A DNA stretch of 64,000 nucleotides from Erodium maritimum (lineage: Eukaryota; Streptophyta; Magnoliopsida; Geraniales; Geraniaceae): positions 59,257,675-59,321,674 of the forward strand of contig OY997594.1 in NCBI GenBank assembly GCA_963921825.1. The letters run 5' to 3'. The notes beneath the pieces were generated by a model. It saw nothing but the letters and a program-made list of their open reading frames with translations, had not been told where the DNA came from and did no database searches. The translations under genes and the position numbers were made by a program. How positions within the stretch are numbered: position 1 is the first letter of the stretch; every line of letters begins with the position of its first letter. Below are positions 46,680 to 56,803 of the stretch, in pieces.

Positions 46680-48682
46680 ACAAAATAGGAGGTTATAACC
46701 ATGATTGTTTTTTACTACTGTTCAATTTCATTTACTTAGACTGCAAGAAGACTCACAACCTCAATGGTGGACTTTCAAATGATAGGATTATAAAAATTTG
46801 ATCTTGCATGCTGATGAGGTAATTCTCTCCACTGGTAGAAAGTGATAAGATAGTTTCTGGGACAGCATGCTATCTCCTGGTATTACTAAAAGTTTCACCA
46901 AAATTTGTTTTCAGAATGTAAAACATAGGGGTCTGGGTGGGGTGCTTTATTTTTCTGGAGCCTCTAATTCCATTCCTTACTTGAACCAAACATGGGGATA
47001 GAAATAGTGAAACTTCCATTACTAAATGAGTCCGTACCAACCATATGAATTGAAATGGAACTCTAGAATATATTCTATCCATTCTCAAAAATGTGGATTA
47101 AATTTATAAATGAAAAGTTCATAACCTGCCCCTTTCCACATGTATTTGCCCACACACAAAAGGAAGTATAAAGTTCGGAATTGAGGAAGAGGCTTTCAAA
47201 CATCAAAGAGATAACCTTAAACTCATTGTGCTTCTAACGTTGTGCAACATTGAGTTCTTCATTCAAAATCTTCACATCAGTTGGATTGCATATACCAAAG
47301 CTAATCAATGGTTTAGCAGAACAACAAGTTCACGCACATTTTTTTATATTTCATGGGAATGAAACTGAAAAGGCAGACTTGAAACACTGCCCCATGTCTA
47401 GACAAAAGTTCAGAGTTATGCGATTGTAAGCCAAATGTCTAAATTTGGGAATGCATAAGAAAAATCTGTTTCGTAGAGCTGAGTGGATTAATCAAAACTA
47501 TGAACTATACACCTTTGGCACGGAGAGGGAGAGAGAAAATACTAGAACCGCACTCAACAATTTAAAAGCACCTAATGTAAGGCAGCATGCATGTTCTATT
47601 TACAAAAGTTCAATATGATATGCATCGATGAGGTAGGACTACAAGTGTCCGAAGTACCTTTTAGGACTTGGCTGAATTAGAAAATTACTAACTAGATTTA
47701 ATTTCCAAGACATCAAATCTATCTTTCATGATAAAGACCAGATATGACGGGGCAAAAAACAAACACCTAAGATTTAACAACATACTAATGAGATAAAGGG
47801 CGGTCCACAGTCAGTGCAAAGGCTTGGGGTCTGGAGAGGACTGTTTATGTAGTATCATTCCTCCCGCTTTTGCAGTTAGAGTTTTTTTTCATGACCTAAA
47901 ATTATGACACCTCAAATTCACACAGCAACCTTACAATTGCACCTAGGCTCACTCTAGTTTCAAACATATTAATTGCAATAGAGAACTTCAGAAGGCTTGT
48001 ACAAGACCAAGGACGGGATGTAAGCATCTAGATGTCATTATGGTGGAATTAAAGACTATCCACCTTTGAAGGTCTAGCAATCCCCAGAACAATTGAGCTT
48101 AAAACAATTATCAAGCCACATACATAAACAGCAGCTGACTAACAAGCCAAGTATTATACAACTTCCTACCTCATCATCTATAAAACTGCATTCATCGAAA
48201 CCTAAAGGTGTTAACCTAGGCATTTCCCCCATAGAATCATAGAACGATCAAAGAAACAAACCTAATTCAACACCCAACTTCCAAATAAAATTAGATAGCA
48301 AATCAAAACAGTAAATGACACAATGGTTAAACTAGATACCAAATCATAAACAGGAAATGACACTGCTTTAAGAATTGCACGGTCAAGCCTCACAATAAAA
48401 CCTAAAATGCATATAAATAGCAAATTATCCATTGCACTGCCAAGCCCATAGCATTCCAACATTAAGACTAGAACAGAAAGAGAATACATCAAAATACTAT
48501 GATTCCAAGGATCCGAAAAAACATTGAATCTGAGAAGATGAAAAGAGGTAACGAAGGTCCAAAGGTACCCAAATTCAACAGCAGATACATTATTGACCAG
48601 CAACATATGAACATAAGAAGGTCCATAAATCCGATTAACAGAAGCGCAGAAAAATTAGTAGAATCCATACCAAGATCAGGAA
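46680..48682. other. Long intergenic stretch or 3' UTR introns; nothing recognised
   Basis: No frame looks coding. A TTGGTATGG donor-like site 15 bases after the ESSS stop would allow a spliced 3' UTR, which could extend transcription into this stretch; this is unproven. Confidence 0.35.
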
Positions 48683-49033
48683 TCAGTCAGATTCACCCGA
48701 CCCAGCCAATTTCTCCAACTCGAGCCTCTCGAGAGCCTTGTTGTGGGCCCAGGTCTCGATGGTTAGATCAGGCTTGGCGTTGAGACCGACGCCGAGGATC
48801 ACGATGGTCAAGACGCTGGTGACGTAGCAAGGAAGCTCCCAATCTTCCCATTTGCGAGATTGGCCCGGCGGTGGCGGGGTCCGGTTGAAGAGGTAGCCGT
48901 TAGCCCGCTCCTGATGGCCCGGGCTCGTCCATCGGCTGGGACCGTCTCCGGCGCCGCCTCGTGTGCGCAGGCTGGGGAGGAGGCGGTGGCGTAGCATGGT
49001 AGAGGCCGTCGCGAAGGGTTTAGTGGAGGCCAT
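48683..49033 (-). CDS. Mitochondrial complex I ESSS subunit (NDUFB11-type), 116 aa
   Basis: Single-exon frame starting MASTKPFATASTMLRHRLLP, an arginine-rich, acid-free N-terminus as in mitochondrial import signals. A glycine-rich stretch follows, then RTPPPPGQSRKWEDWELP and one membrane helix at about residues 67-85 (PCYVTSVLTIVILGVGL). The tail is polar (KPDLTIETWAHNKALERLE). This matches the plant ESSS subunit, an accessory protein in the membrane arm of NADH:ubiquinone oxidoreductase, as I recall from Arabidopsis AT2G42310 and AT3G57785. In Arabidopsis these sit beside the gar2-like genes, as here. The start is the first ATG and the length is normal. Four Site II motifs lie upstream. Confidence 0.9.
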   Translation of the reverse strand: MASTKPFATASTMLRHRLLPSLRTRGGAGDGPSRWTSPGHQERANGYLFNRTPPPPGQSRKWEDWELPCYVTSVLTIVILGVGLNAKPDLTIETWAHNKALERLELEKLAGSGESD

Positions 49034-49168
49034 GGATGTTTCTCTTCTTCTTCAGCTACAGAGACACTGAAGAGTGTTACAATGTTAGCTTAGAGGAAGA
49101 CCGCGTAATACGACGTCGAAGTTCGTCCTCTCCTTCGTTGCACAAGCTGAAAACTGTGATGAGAAAAA

Positions 49169-49241
49169 TGGGCCTTATAGCCCAATTTCATTCTTGTCCA
49201 CAGATAGAGATACCCAGGTGGGGGTGTCCATGGGCTGGGCC
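49169..49241 (-). promoter_or_regulatory. Cluster of Site II elements (TGGGCC/T) upstream of ESSS
   Basis: TGGGCC at 49169-49174, its inverse AGCCCA at 49179-49184, TGGGCT at 49231-49236 and TGGGCC at 49236-49241. Site II elements bind TCP factors and are enriched in promoters of plant genes for mitochondrial respiratory proteins (established). They stand about 140-210 bp from the start codon, the usual place. Confidence 0.6.
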
Positions 49242-49419
49242 CCGGTCCTATAACCGAAAGAATTTTAAGCCATACCCAACCCCAGACCCAAAATGACATA
49301 GGATTTGACCCGTCCGGATTATGGCTTGGTTTATTGATTTGTACCAGATCACCCGATTTTTTTTATATAATTATATCATTTGTATTTTTAATTTCAAAAT
49401 ATTCAACACATTGACTCAA

Positions 49420-50266
49420 TGCACTTGTCGCCGGTGGCGATGTCTTCTTCCCCCCATTTCTCGTTTGTACTCTCTCTCTTTGGTTCGACTCTCTTCGACA
49501 TCCACTCGTTTGTAGATCTATTCATGGTGCGCCTCGCTTTTTTGCTCAGTTTGTGCTGAGAAGAAGCCGCTCTCCGGATCCCGTGGCTCTGTTCTGCTTC
49601 CCTAACTGGATTTAGATCGAGTTCGGGAAGTTTGAGCATCGTCGGTCCCATCTACTCGGCTCTTGACCTCTTCATCCTCTGATCTGGAAGTTCATCGTCT
49701 GTAAATCTGCATGTGGTCAGTGCGCCTCGTCTGAGAAGAAGCTACTCACCGGAGCCCGAGGCTATGTCCTGTTTCGCTGGCTGGATTTAGCTCGAGTTTG
49801 GGGAATTTGACCTTCCTCGGTCCCTCTCCTCGATCCTCTGACTTCTCACCTCTTCGTCTCCGACGACTTGGTCTAGATTCGGCGTGGGAAGATTTTTTCG
49901 TGCAGATTATCGTGGATCTGGAGAGTTTCTCCTGCTCGTTGGGAGCTCACATTTGTGGTGCTCGAAACTCTGGTGTGTCTCCGACGACTAGGATTGTGTG
50001 GTCGTGACCGATACTCCCCTTGCTTCCCTTCTCATATCTAGATGTTGGCATGGTTCTACCACCGGTGGTTCCGGGACCGTGTGGAGCTCTCGTCGCGGTC
50101 TGATTGTGGTCAACCTCTGCTCCTCCCGGCTTGGATTGAGATTTAGTTTCAGATCTACCAGCATTTCTAGTTTGGCCTCCGGCGCAGTACCCTTTGCTCC
50201 AAACCAGATTTGTTGGTCTCTAACCCCCGCTACTTGCACATCCTATACTTGAATATAATCTTTTTG
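49420..50266 (+). repeat. GC-rich stretch with an old internal duplication; LTR target
   Basis: The part starting GTGCGCCTCG at about 49528 is repeated in diverged form at about 49720 (GAGAAGAAGC, GGATTTAG.TCGAGTT, CGTCGGTCCC against CCTCGGTCCC). No frame is convincing on either strand. Composition and CTCTCTTTGG words would fit the untranslated head of a retroelement or gene. It is interrupted at 50266 by an LTR and seems to resume at 55347. Confidence 0.4.
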
Positions 50267-50331
50267 TGTAAGAACCGCTCCGGTCAACGCTAGTCAAATC
50301 GGCGAAAAACAGGAAAATGGGCCCGTTCGGG

Positions 50332-50492
50332 CCCCGAACGGGCCCATTTTCCAAGAAATTACGAAATTTCACGTGCTACAAGGAAACGGCCCAACTAAGA
50401 CCGTCAGTCAGTCGTTACAACGGTCTTAGTTGGGCTGTTTCCTTGTAGCACGTGAAATTTCGTAATTTCTTGGAAAATGGGCCCGTTCGGGG
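50332..50492. repeat. Long inverted repeat, two 72-bp arms, 17-bp spacer
   Basis: 50332-50403 and 50421-50492 are reverse complements with a single mismatch by eye. The left side adds a nested palindrome around GGGCCCGTTCGGGCCCCGAA. In the inner LTR only the right-arm sequence exists (near 51190-51270), so in this copy the arm was duplicated in inverted form. Confidence 0.92.
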
Positions 50493-52689
50493 CCCGAGAC
50501 GGCCGAATTTCGCGAATCTGACTGAAAAATATCTAGAAAGATATTTTTCCAAGCAATGGGACCCACTTGACACTTGTCACACATTTGGTGGTTGGTTTTT
50601 AAAATAAAGAAAAGGAAAGGAGAATGGTAGTTTTGTAAATAAGGGGTAGTTGGTAGTTTTAAAACAAATTAAAAAAGGAATGGATGAGAGTGTCTCGGCA
50701 ATTTCTCGACGATCCGACCGACGGATCGTCTCAATTCTTGCGTATTCGTCATCCCCTCGTCATTCCCTACGGTGTCGTATGATACGTGAACGTATCGAAC
50801 AATAGAAATGCATGTGACACTTAGTAGTGTCGTAGGATAAGTGAAATTATCGAACAATGGAAATACTGGCGGCATTTGGTTGTGCTCGGAGGTTGATTGA
50901 ATTGTTTGTGTAATAACCACTCCCGGTCAACGCCAATCAAATCTGCGAAAAACAGGAAAATTTTAAAAAATTTAGCAGACACTTGATTGAACCTAAATTT
51001 GACCCCGAGGGTCATCTCGGACTTAAGTTGACCCCGATATCGACCAAGGTGAGTTCCGGGGGACTCAGGGCAACTTTCTGATCAGTTTGGAAAATGTTGA
51101 CTTTTCGCTAGAAAAGTCAACCAAGCGACGTTTTGGTCCATTCGAGGACTGTTTCGGATCCAAAAAGCTTAGTCGTCGTCGCAGCGGTCTTAGTTGAGCC
51201 GTTTCCTTGTAGCCCGTGAAGTTTTGTAATTTCTTGGAAAAAGTGCCCGTTCAGGGCCCGAGACGGCTGAATTTCGCGAATCTGATTGGAAAATATCTAG
51301 AAGATATTTTCCAAAAAGGGATGGGACCCACTTGCCACATGTCACCAATGTGGTGGGGTTAGATTTATTGGACAAAACAAGACAAGACCACATGATGGTT
51401 AGTTTGCTTTTTAAGTATTATTTTGTTACTTTTTAAAACAAAACAAAAGGGAGCAAATGTGATGTTCGGCCATTGCTTCAAAATTAGAAAAGATGATAGT
51501 TTTTAGAGAGAGAAAATAAGAGAGAAGAAAGGGAGAGAAAAGAGAAGAGGGTTGGGGGGGTTTGCCACTATTCACGAGCATCAAACCGTTGGATCGTCTC
51601 AACGATAAAAGAATCGAGCTCACATCGACATTCTCTATGGTGAGCACCTAACCGATTTTCGTTTTGGTACGTTTGAATTTTAGGGTTTGAGTTTAAATTA
51701 TTCAAATATGGTTGGGTTTTGGTCAGAATTGGTTTAAAGATGAATGGTTGAGGTTTGGGGTTCGTTAGGAACGTTTTGGGGCGAAAAGGAAATTTTCTTA
51801 TTATGGCCGTGTGGGGCCCACATGCTCGGGTGCTCGGGTTTCGTGTTCGGGTGGTTTAGAACGTTCCCCAAGTAATTAATCTACAACCGGATCGAAATTT
51901 GGGATTAAATTGCGAGAGTTGTAATTATCGGGTTTGGAAAATTTAAACGTTAATTAAATTACTCGGAAGTCGGAATTGGATTCCGTTGAGTGCATAGGAA
52001 CCCTTGAATTATTCTAAGACCGTAGAAATGAAAACGGGAATTTTCGGAGCCCCGAAAGGGCGTTTCCAAAACCTGGGCAGATTCACCATGTCGGGCGAAT
52101 CGGGCCTTTTCGGGTCCAATATCGACAATGTCGAGTAATTGGGGAGTTTGGGAGTGATCGACATTGTCGGGGTTACTTTTGGGCGTCGGGTTTATTAAAA
52201 TTCAGTTTATGCCTGCAAGCTTAAAAGAGTTTAAATTTGTGTTCTTGTTAGATCGTGCTGCAGACCGAGGAAAGGGAAAGCTAGGCGAGTGACCGGGATC
52301 ACGCCGGAGCTTAATTGTGCGCTTTTGGAGAAAGCATACGAGGTAGGGAAAAGTAGCCGGATCTCGGCCCTGACTAGAGAAAGTTAACAGTAGAATTGCA
52401 TGTGACACCGGGGTGTCGTGGGTTAAGTAGGTTTATCGAATATTAGAAAGGCATGATACGGGAACGTAGCGAATATTAGAAAAGCATGTGACACTTAGTA
52501 GTGTCGTAGGAGCAGAGAACTTATCGATGTTAGAATTACTGGAGGCATATGACCATGCCCGGAGGTTGATTGTGAACTTATCGATATTAGGAGTACTGGA
52601 GGCATATGACCATGCCCGGAGGTTGATTGTGAAACTGTTGATATTAGGATTGTTGGAGGCATTGGTTATGCCGGAGGTTGATTGTGTAT

Positions 52690-53220
52690 TTTGTGTCTTG
52701 GGTGGCCATGAGAGCTCGTGTTTTACTGTTGTGTCTTGGGTGGCCATGAGAGCCCATGTTTTACTGTTGGTGTGTCTTGGGTGGCCATGAGTGCCCGTGG
52801 GGTTGTTGAACCCGTGTCTTTATTGTCGGTGTGTCTTGGGAGGCTGTGAGTGCCCGTGGGGTTGTTGAACTCGTGTCTTTACTGTTGGTGTGTCTTGGGT
52901 GGTCGTGAGTGCATGTGGGGTTGTTGAGCCCGTGAGTTACTGTTGGTGTGTCTTGGGAGGCCGTGAGTGCCCGTGGGGTTGTTGAACTCGTGTCTTTACT
53001 GTTGGTGTGTCTTGGGTGGTCGTGAGTGCATGTGGGGTTGTTGAGCCCGTGAGTTACTTTTGGTGGTTTTGAATGGTCGTGAGTGCCCGTGGGGTTGTTG
53101 AGCCCGTGAGTTACTGTTGGTGTGTCTTGGGAGGCCGTGAGTGCCCGTGGGGCTGTTGAGTCCGTGTTTTACTGTTGGTGTCCTGTGTGGCCATGAGTGC
53201 CTGTGGAGTGTTGAACCTGT
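52690..53220. repeat. Minisatellite inside the inner LTR, about 58-bp unit, roughly eight to nine copies
   Basis: Units are built on GTGTCTTGGGTGGCCATGAG / GTGCCCGTGGGGTTGTTGA / CCCGTG...TTTACTGTTG. Some copies alternate in pairs. The same unit forms a block of about seven copies in the outer LTR at 54107-54480. Confidence 0.85.
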
Positions 53221-53319
53221 GTTGTTGCTATTTGTTGAACTTGCTTGTGATTGTGATTGTGGTTACCTGAGTGAGAGAGGTTACTGAGACAGGTCGACCG
53301 CCTGGCCCGACTTTGTGTC

Positions 53320-53535
53320 GGGGAAGCGCGTGAGTGAGAGAGGTTACTGAGACAGGTCGACCGCCTGGCCTGAGAGGTTCGGCAAAGCGCGTGAGTGAAA
53401 GAGGTTACTGAGACAGGTCGACCGCCTGGCCTGAGTGGTTCGGCAAAGCGCGTGAGTGAGAGAGGTTACTAAGACAGGTCGACCGCCTGGCCTGAGTGGT
53501 TCGGCAAAGCGCGTGAGTGAGGGAGGTTACTGAGC
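53320..53535. repeat. Second minisatellite in the inner LTR, about 61-bp unit, about four copies
   Basis: Units of GTGAGTGAGAGAGGTTACTG / AGACAGGTCGACCGCCTGGC / CTGAG.GGTTCGGCAAAGCGC. Only single equivalents of ACAGGTCGACCGCCTGG occur in the outer LTR (near 54690), so the expansion is specific to the inner copy. Confidence 0.85.
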
Positions 53536-54106
53536 AGCTGGTATGCGATCCTTTGTGATCTTGTTTGGTGTGCGATCCTTTGTGATCTTGGGTGTTGCGT
53601 GGTGGTCTTTTGAGTCCTGGGAAGAGGTCGTGATCGTGGTGTTGGGTCTACTTTACGTGTTCAAGTGTTGAGTCGGTTGAGGAAAGTAACTGTGGGTGTG
53701 TGTCAGTCGGAGTACTTGAGTTGGGGATAGTGATCCCCGGTGTTGAGTTTGTTGTTGGTGTTACCGGCATTGTCTGCTAATTATGCCGTAGTCAGTCTGT
53801 TATCCGTGGTGGTGAGCGAACGTTCACCCCTAGCTGCTTTTCCTACAGGTACTGATCACAGGACGGACTAGGTGAGCTCTCGAAGCTTGTGGAGCTAGGA
53901 GCGGAGTCTGGGTTTATCTTTTGAGTCTAGTGACGGATACCTTGTGTTTTGTCCATTTGTTGGGACGTTTTTGAGTTGTAAATATTATTTTGATTAACTA
54001 AATGGTGATTTTAAAGTGTTTATTCAAAACAAGTTTCTTTTGTTTTATTATTTTAAACGTTCGCGTCCCGAGTTCGGTTTTACTGAAATTGGGGCGTGAC
54101 AGTTTG

Positions 54107-54480
54107 TGTTGTGGGTGGCCATGAGTGCCCGTGGGGAGTTGAAATCGTATTTTATTGTTTGTGTTTGTGGGTGGCCATGAGTGCCGTTGGGGTATTGAAC
54201 CCGTATATTACTGTTGGGGTGTCGTGGGTGGCCATGAGTGCCGTTGGGATGTTGAACCCGTATATTACTGTTGGCGTGTCGTGGGTGGCCATGTGTGCCG
54301 TTGGGGTGTTGAACCCGTATTTTACTGGTTGTGTGTCGTGGGTGGTCAGGTGTGCCTTTGGGGTGTTGGACCCGTGTGTTTACTGTTTGTGTGTCGTGGG
54401 TGCCTTTGGGGTGTTGAACCTGGGTGATACTGTTTCGTGTGTCGTGGGTGGCCATGTGTGCCGGTGGGGTGTTAAACCTG
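54107..54480. repeat. Minisatellite in the outer LTR, about 60-bp unit, about seven copies
   Basis: GTGTCGTGGGTGGCCATGAG followed by TGCCGTTGGGGTGTTGAACC and CGTATATTACTG recurs. Copies differ from those in the inner LTR. Confidence 0.8.
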
Positions 54481-55346
54481 TGTTGTTGCTATTTGTTGAA
54501 CCTTGGGTGTTGATTGTGATTGCCTGAGGTTGGGGGCCCGCCTGACAATAAAGGGGTCCTGTGGTCGCGCGCTTGGGGGTTTGCTAGCCTTCCGACTAAC
54601 CATCGGTAAAGTTGTGCATTCTTCGGCGATGTAGGGCGGCTCCCCTTCCGACTAGCTATCGGATAAGTATTGCGGAATATATCGCTAACAGGTCGACCGC
54701 CTGGTCCGATTGCGTTCGGGGAAAGTTGCGTGGGGCAGGCTCGAGCCCAGCCAGTTAGCAACCGGGATTGAGCAGCTGGAGTGCGATCCTTTGTGATCTT
54801 GTTTGTCGTGTGCGATTCTTTGTGATCTTGGGTGTTGCGTGGTTATTATTCGCGTTTTGGGTTGAGGTCGTAACCGTTGTGTCGGGTCTACATTACGTGT
54901 CTGGGTGTTGAGTTGGTTGGGGAAAGTAACAGTTCGGGTGACAGTCGGGTTACTTGAGTTTAGGGATGGTAGTCCCCGGTGTTTGTTTGTTGTTGGTGTT
55001 TCCGGCATTTTCTGCTAGTATGCCGTAGTCAGTCTGGTATCCGTGGTGGTGAGCGAACGCTCACCCCTAGCTGTTTTTCCTATAGGTACTGGTCGCGAGA
55101 CGGACTAGGGGAGCTCTCGAAGCTTGAAGAGCTGGGAGCGGGAGTCCGTGTTTTGGGGAGTTTTAGCGACGTACGCTTTGGTTTTCGTCCGCTTGTTTTG
55201 GACGTATTTTAAGTTATAAAATATTATTTTGATTAACTCAAAGTGGTGATTTTAAGCGGTTTTATTAAAGTGTTTGAAAATTGTTTTATTGTTTCACCGT
55301 TCGCATTCCGGGTTCGGCCTTACTTAATTCGGGGCGTGACATTTTG

Positions 55347-56408
55347 TTCTTCAGCTCTTTGTCGGAGAAGAGATCGTAGTCAAATGGGTCTAACTCTCCT
55401 CTTGAATCCATGGGTTGTGTTGGAACTCGATGAGTTACCTATGGTAACTGAGCAATAAAATGGAATTAATGAAAGTTTATGGTACTGAGGTGACACAAAA
55501 AAGATTTAGAATACTGCAAATGAATTAATAAAAGTTTAAGGTATTGAGCTGATACAAAAATTATTTAGGGTAATCTAAATGAAATATAAAATATTTAGGG
55601 TACTGAGGTGGAATTACTACTAAAAAAATTATAATTTGTAAAGTTATCACCTTGCTACTCTGAAAAACTTTTATTTTCAATTTAGTATTTTTCTCGTTAT
55701 TTTTTCATCCAAACATCTAAAAATCCATAATACTCTCTAATAGTCAAATTTTCTAAATTATTGAAGTCAATTTTGTGATGAAATCAACCTTGATTTCAAT
55801 CACAAGATTGTATCCCAATTTATGATCTCTTTCCTTTTATCAGATATTGTAATTGCTAGAATATCTTTATTTCCTTTTTCGACATGTATCCTCTTATATA
55901 AATATGTAAAATTACATATCAATAAACAACAAGTAGGGATCCACCATGTAAATTTGGGCCACTTATATCGGGTCGGGCTTCCACAACTAAAAGGTCAAGC
56001 TTGTTAGTTGGGCGTGACCCTAGCCTTTATAAGTAGCATTTTATCCTTATATTTTTCCGATGTGAGTTTATACTTCAACATAAATCATGTCATTTGGAGG
56101 GTCATCGTCACTATCTTCTTTTATGTCTCAACACTGTACATATGGGTTCTTCAGCCTTTCAATTTGACCCAAGCTAAGAACTCTTGCTCTATAAAGCTTA
56201 ACCCTCTCAAACTCCGCAGGCTTAAATGGTGTTTGATCAATGGACAACTCCACAACCATAACGAGAACAATGATTGTAGTAGTTCCAAGTTGCAATTAGC
56301 CCCAAGTCCCGAATTCTCCATCTCATCAAAGATGTCGAAGAAATGGTCATCTGCCTTGGCTTCGTACGACGTGTGGATGCGAGTTTCGAAGCTCGTAATT
56401 TGCAGATG
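55347..56408. other. Intergenic; no gene recognised
   Basis: AT-rich to about 56040. 56140-56408 is less AT-rich and keeps a 139-codon frame on the minus strand that reaches into the LTR behind it; I do not recognise it. The sequence seems to continue beyond the LTR element at 61021. Confidence 0.4.
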
Positions 56409-56785
56409 TGTCGCGATTGGATCGTGACTATAAGGAGGAGAGCAGTACGACACCGTTTGGGTAAGGAGAAGGAGAGTGTAAAACGTTGTTGTTTGGGTTA
56501 AGTTTGGGTATGAATGGTTTGGTCGATACGATACCGTTTCTTCTGGCACTGTGCTTCTTCTCCAAAACATACCTCATATATAAACCGGAGTTATTGCAGC
56601 ATAGAGCTGGACTTGAATATTGATATTCTTACTTATAGTGTAGCGAGTAGCTGGTAGTGTAGACCGTAGAGTAGAAAGGGCTCGATAGGAGTTGTCTTGC
56701 TGAATTTGTGTATTCAGAGTTGAATCAAGATTATTTCTTCTTTGTTTGCTATTAATTACTCCTTATTACAACATAAATCGTTACA
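56409..56785 (+). repeat. 5' LTR, 377 bp
   Basis: Starts TGTCGCGATTGGATCGTGAC (an imperfect palindrome) and ends ATCGTTACA. Contains a TATATAAACC box near 56576-56585 that could be its TATA element. Confidence 0.93.
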
Positions 56786-56786
56786 G

Positions 56787-56803
56787 TGGTATTAGAGCCA
56801 CCG
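56787..56803 (+). other. Primer-binding site, tRNA-iMet type
   Basis: TGGTATTAGAGCC starts one base after the 5' LTR and matches the common plant PBS TGGTATCAGAGCC at 12 of 13 positions. Confidence 0.85.

Larger units (their letters stand above)
50909..54101 (+). mobile_element. Inner solo LTR, 3,193 bp, TSD GTTTG
   Basis: Starts TGTAATAACC and ends GGGGCGTGACA; GTTTG stands at 50904-50908 and 54102-54106. It was inserted into the outer LTR and is therefore younger. It contains two tandem-repeat blocks. No internal region remains, so it too has undergone LTR-LTR recombination. Confidence 0.92.
50267..55341 (+). mobile_element. Outer solo LTR (about 1.9 kb without its insertion), TSD TTTTG
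   Basis: Starts TGTAAGAACC and ends GGGGCGTGACA, the end sequences of plant chromovirus LTRs. TTTTG flanks it at 50262-50266 and 55342-55346. It is split by a second solo LTR at 50909-54101. Both have the same order of parts, so they belong to one family or close relatives. No internal coding region is present. Family beyond Ty3/gypsy is an inference from the ends. Confidence 0.9.

Noticed and set aside
48262-48606. 114-codon hydrophobic minus-strand frame upstream of the membrane-helix relic
   Set aside because: AT-rich sequence gives Leu/Phe/Ile by composition; no splice sites or family likeness link it to a gene.
54048-54527. Repetitive frames of 90-143 codons on both strands
   Set aside because: They are translations of the 60-bp minisatellite, open on both strands because the period is divisible by three.
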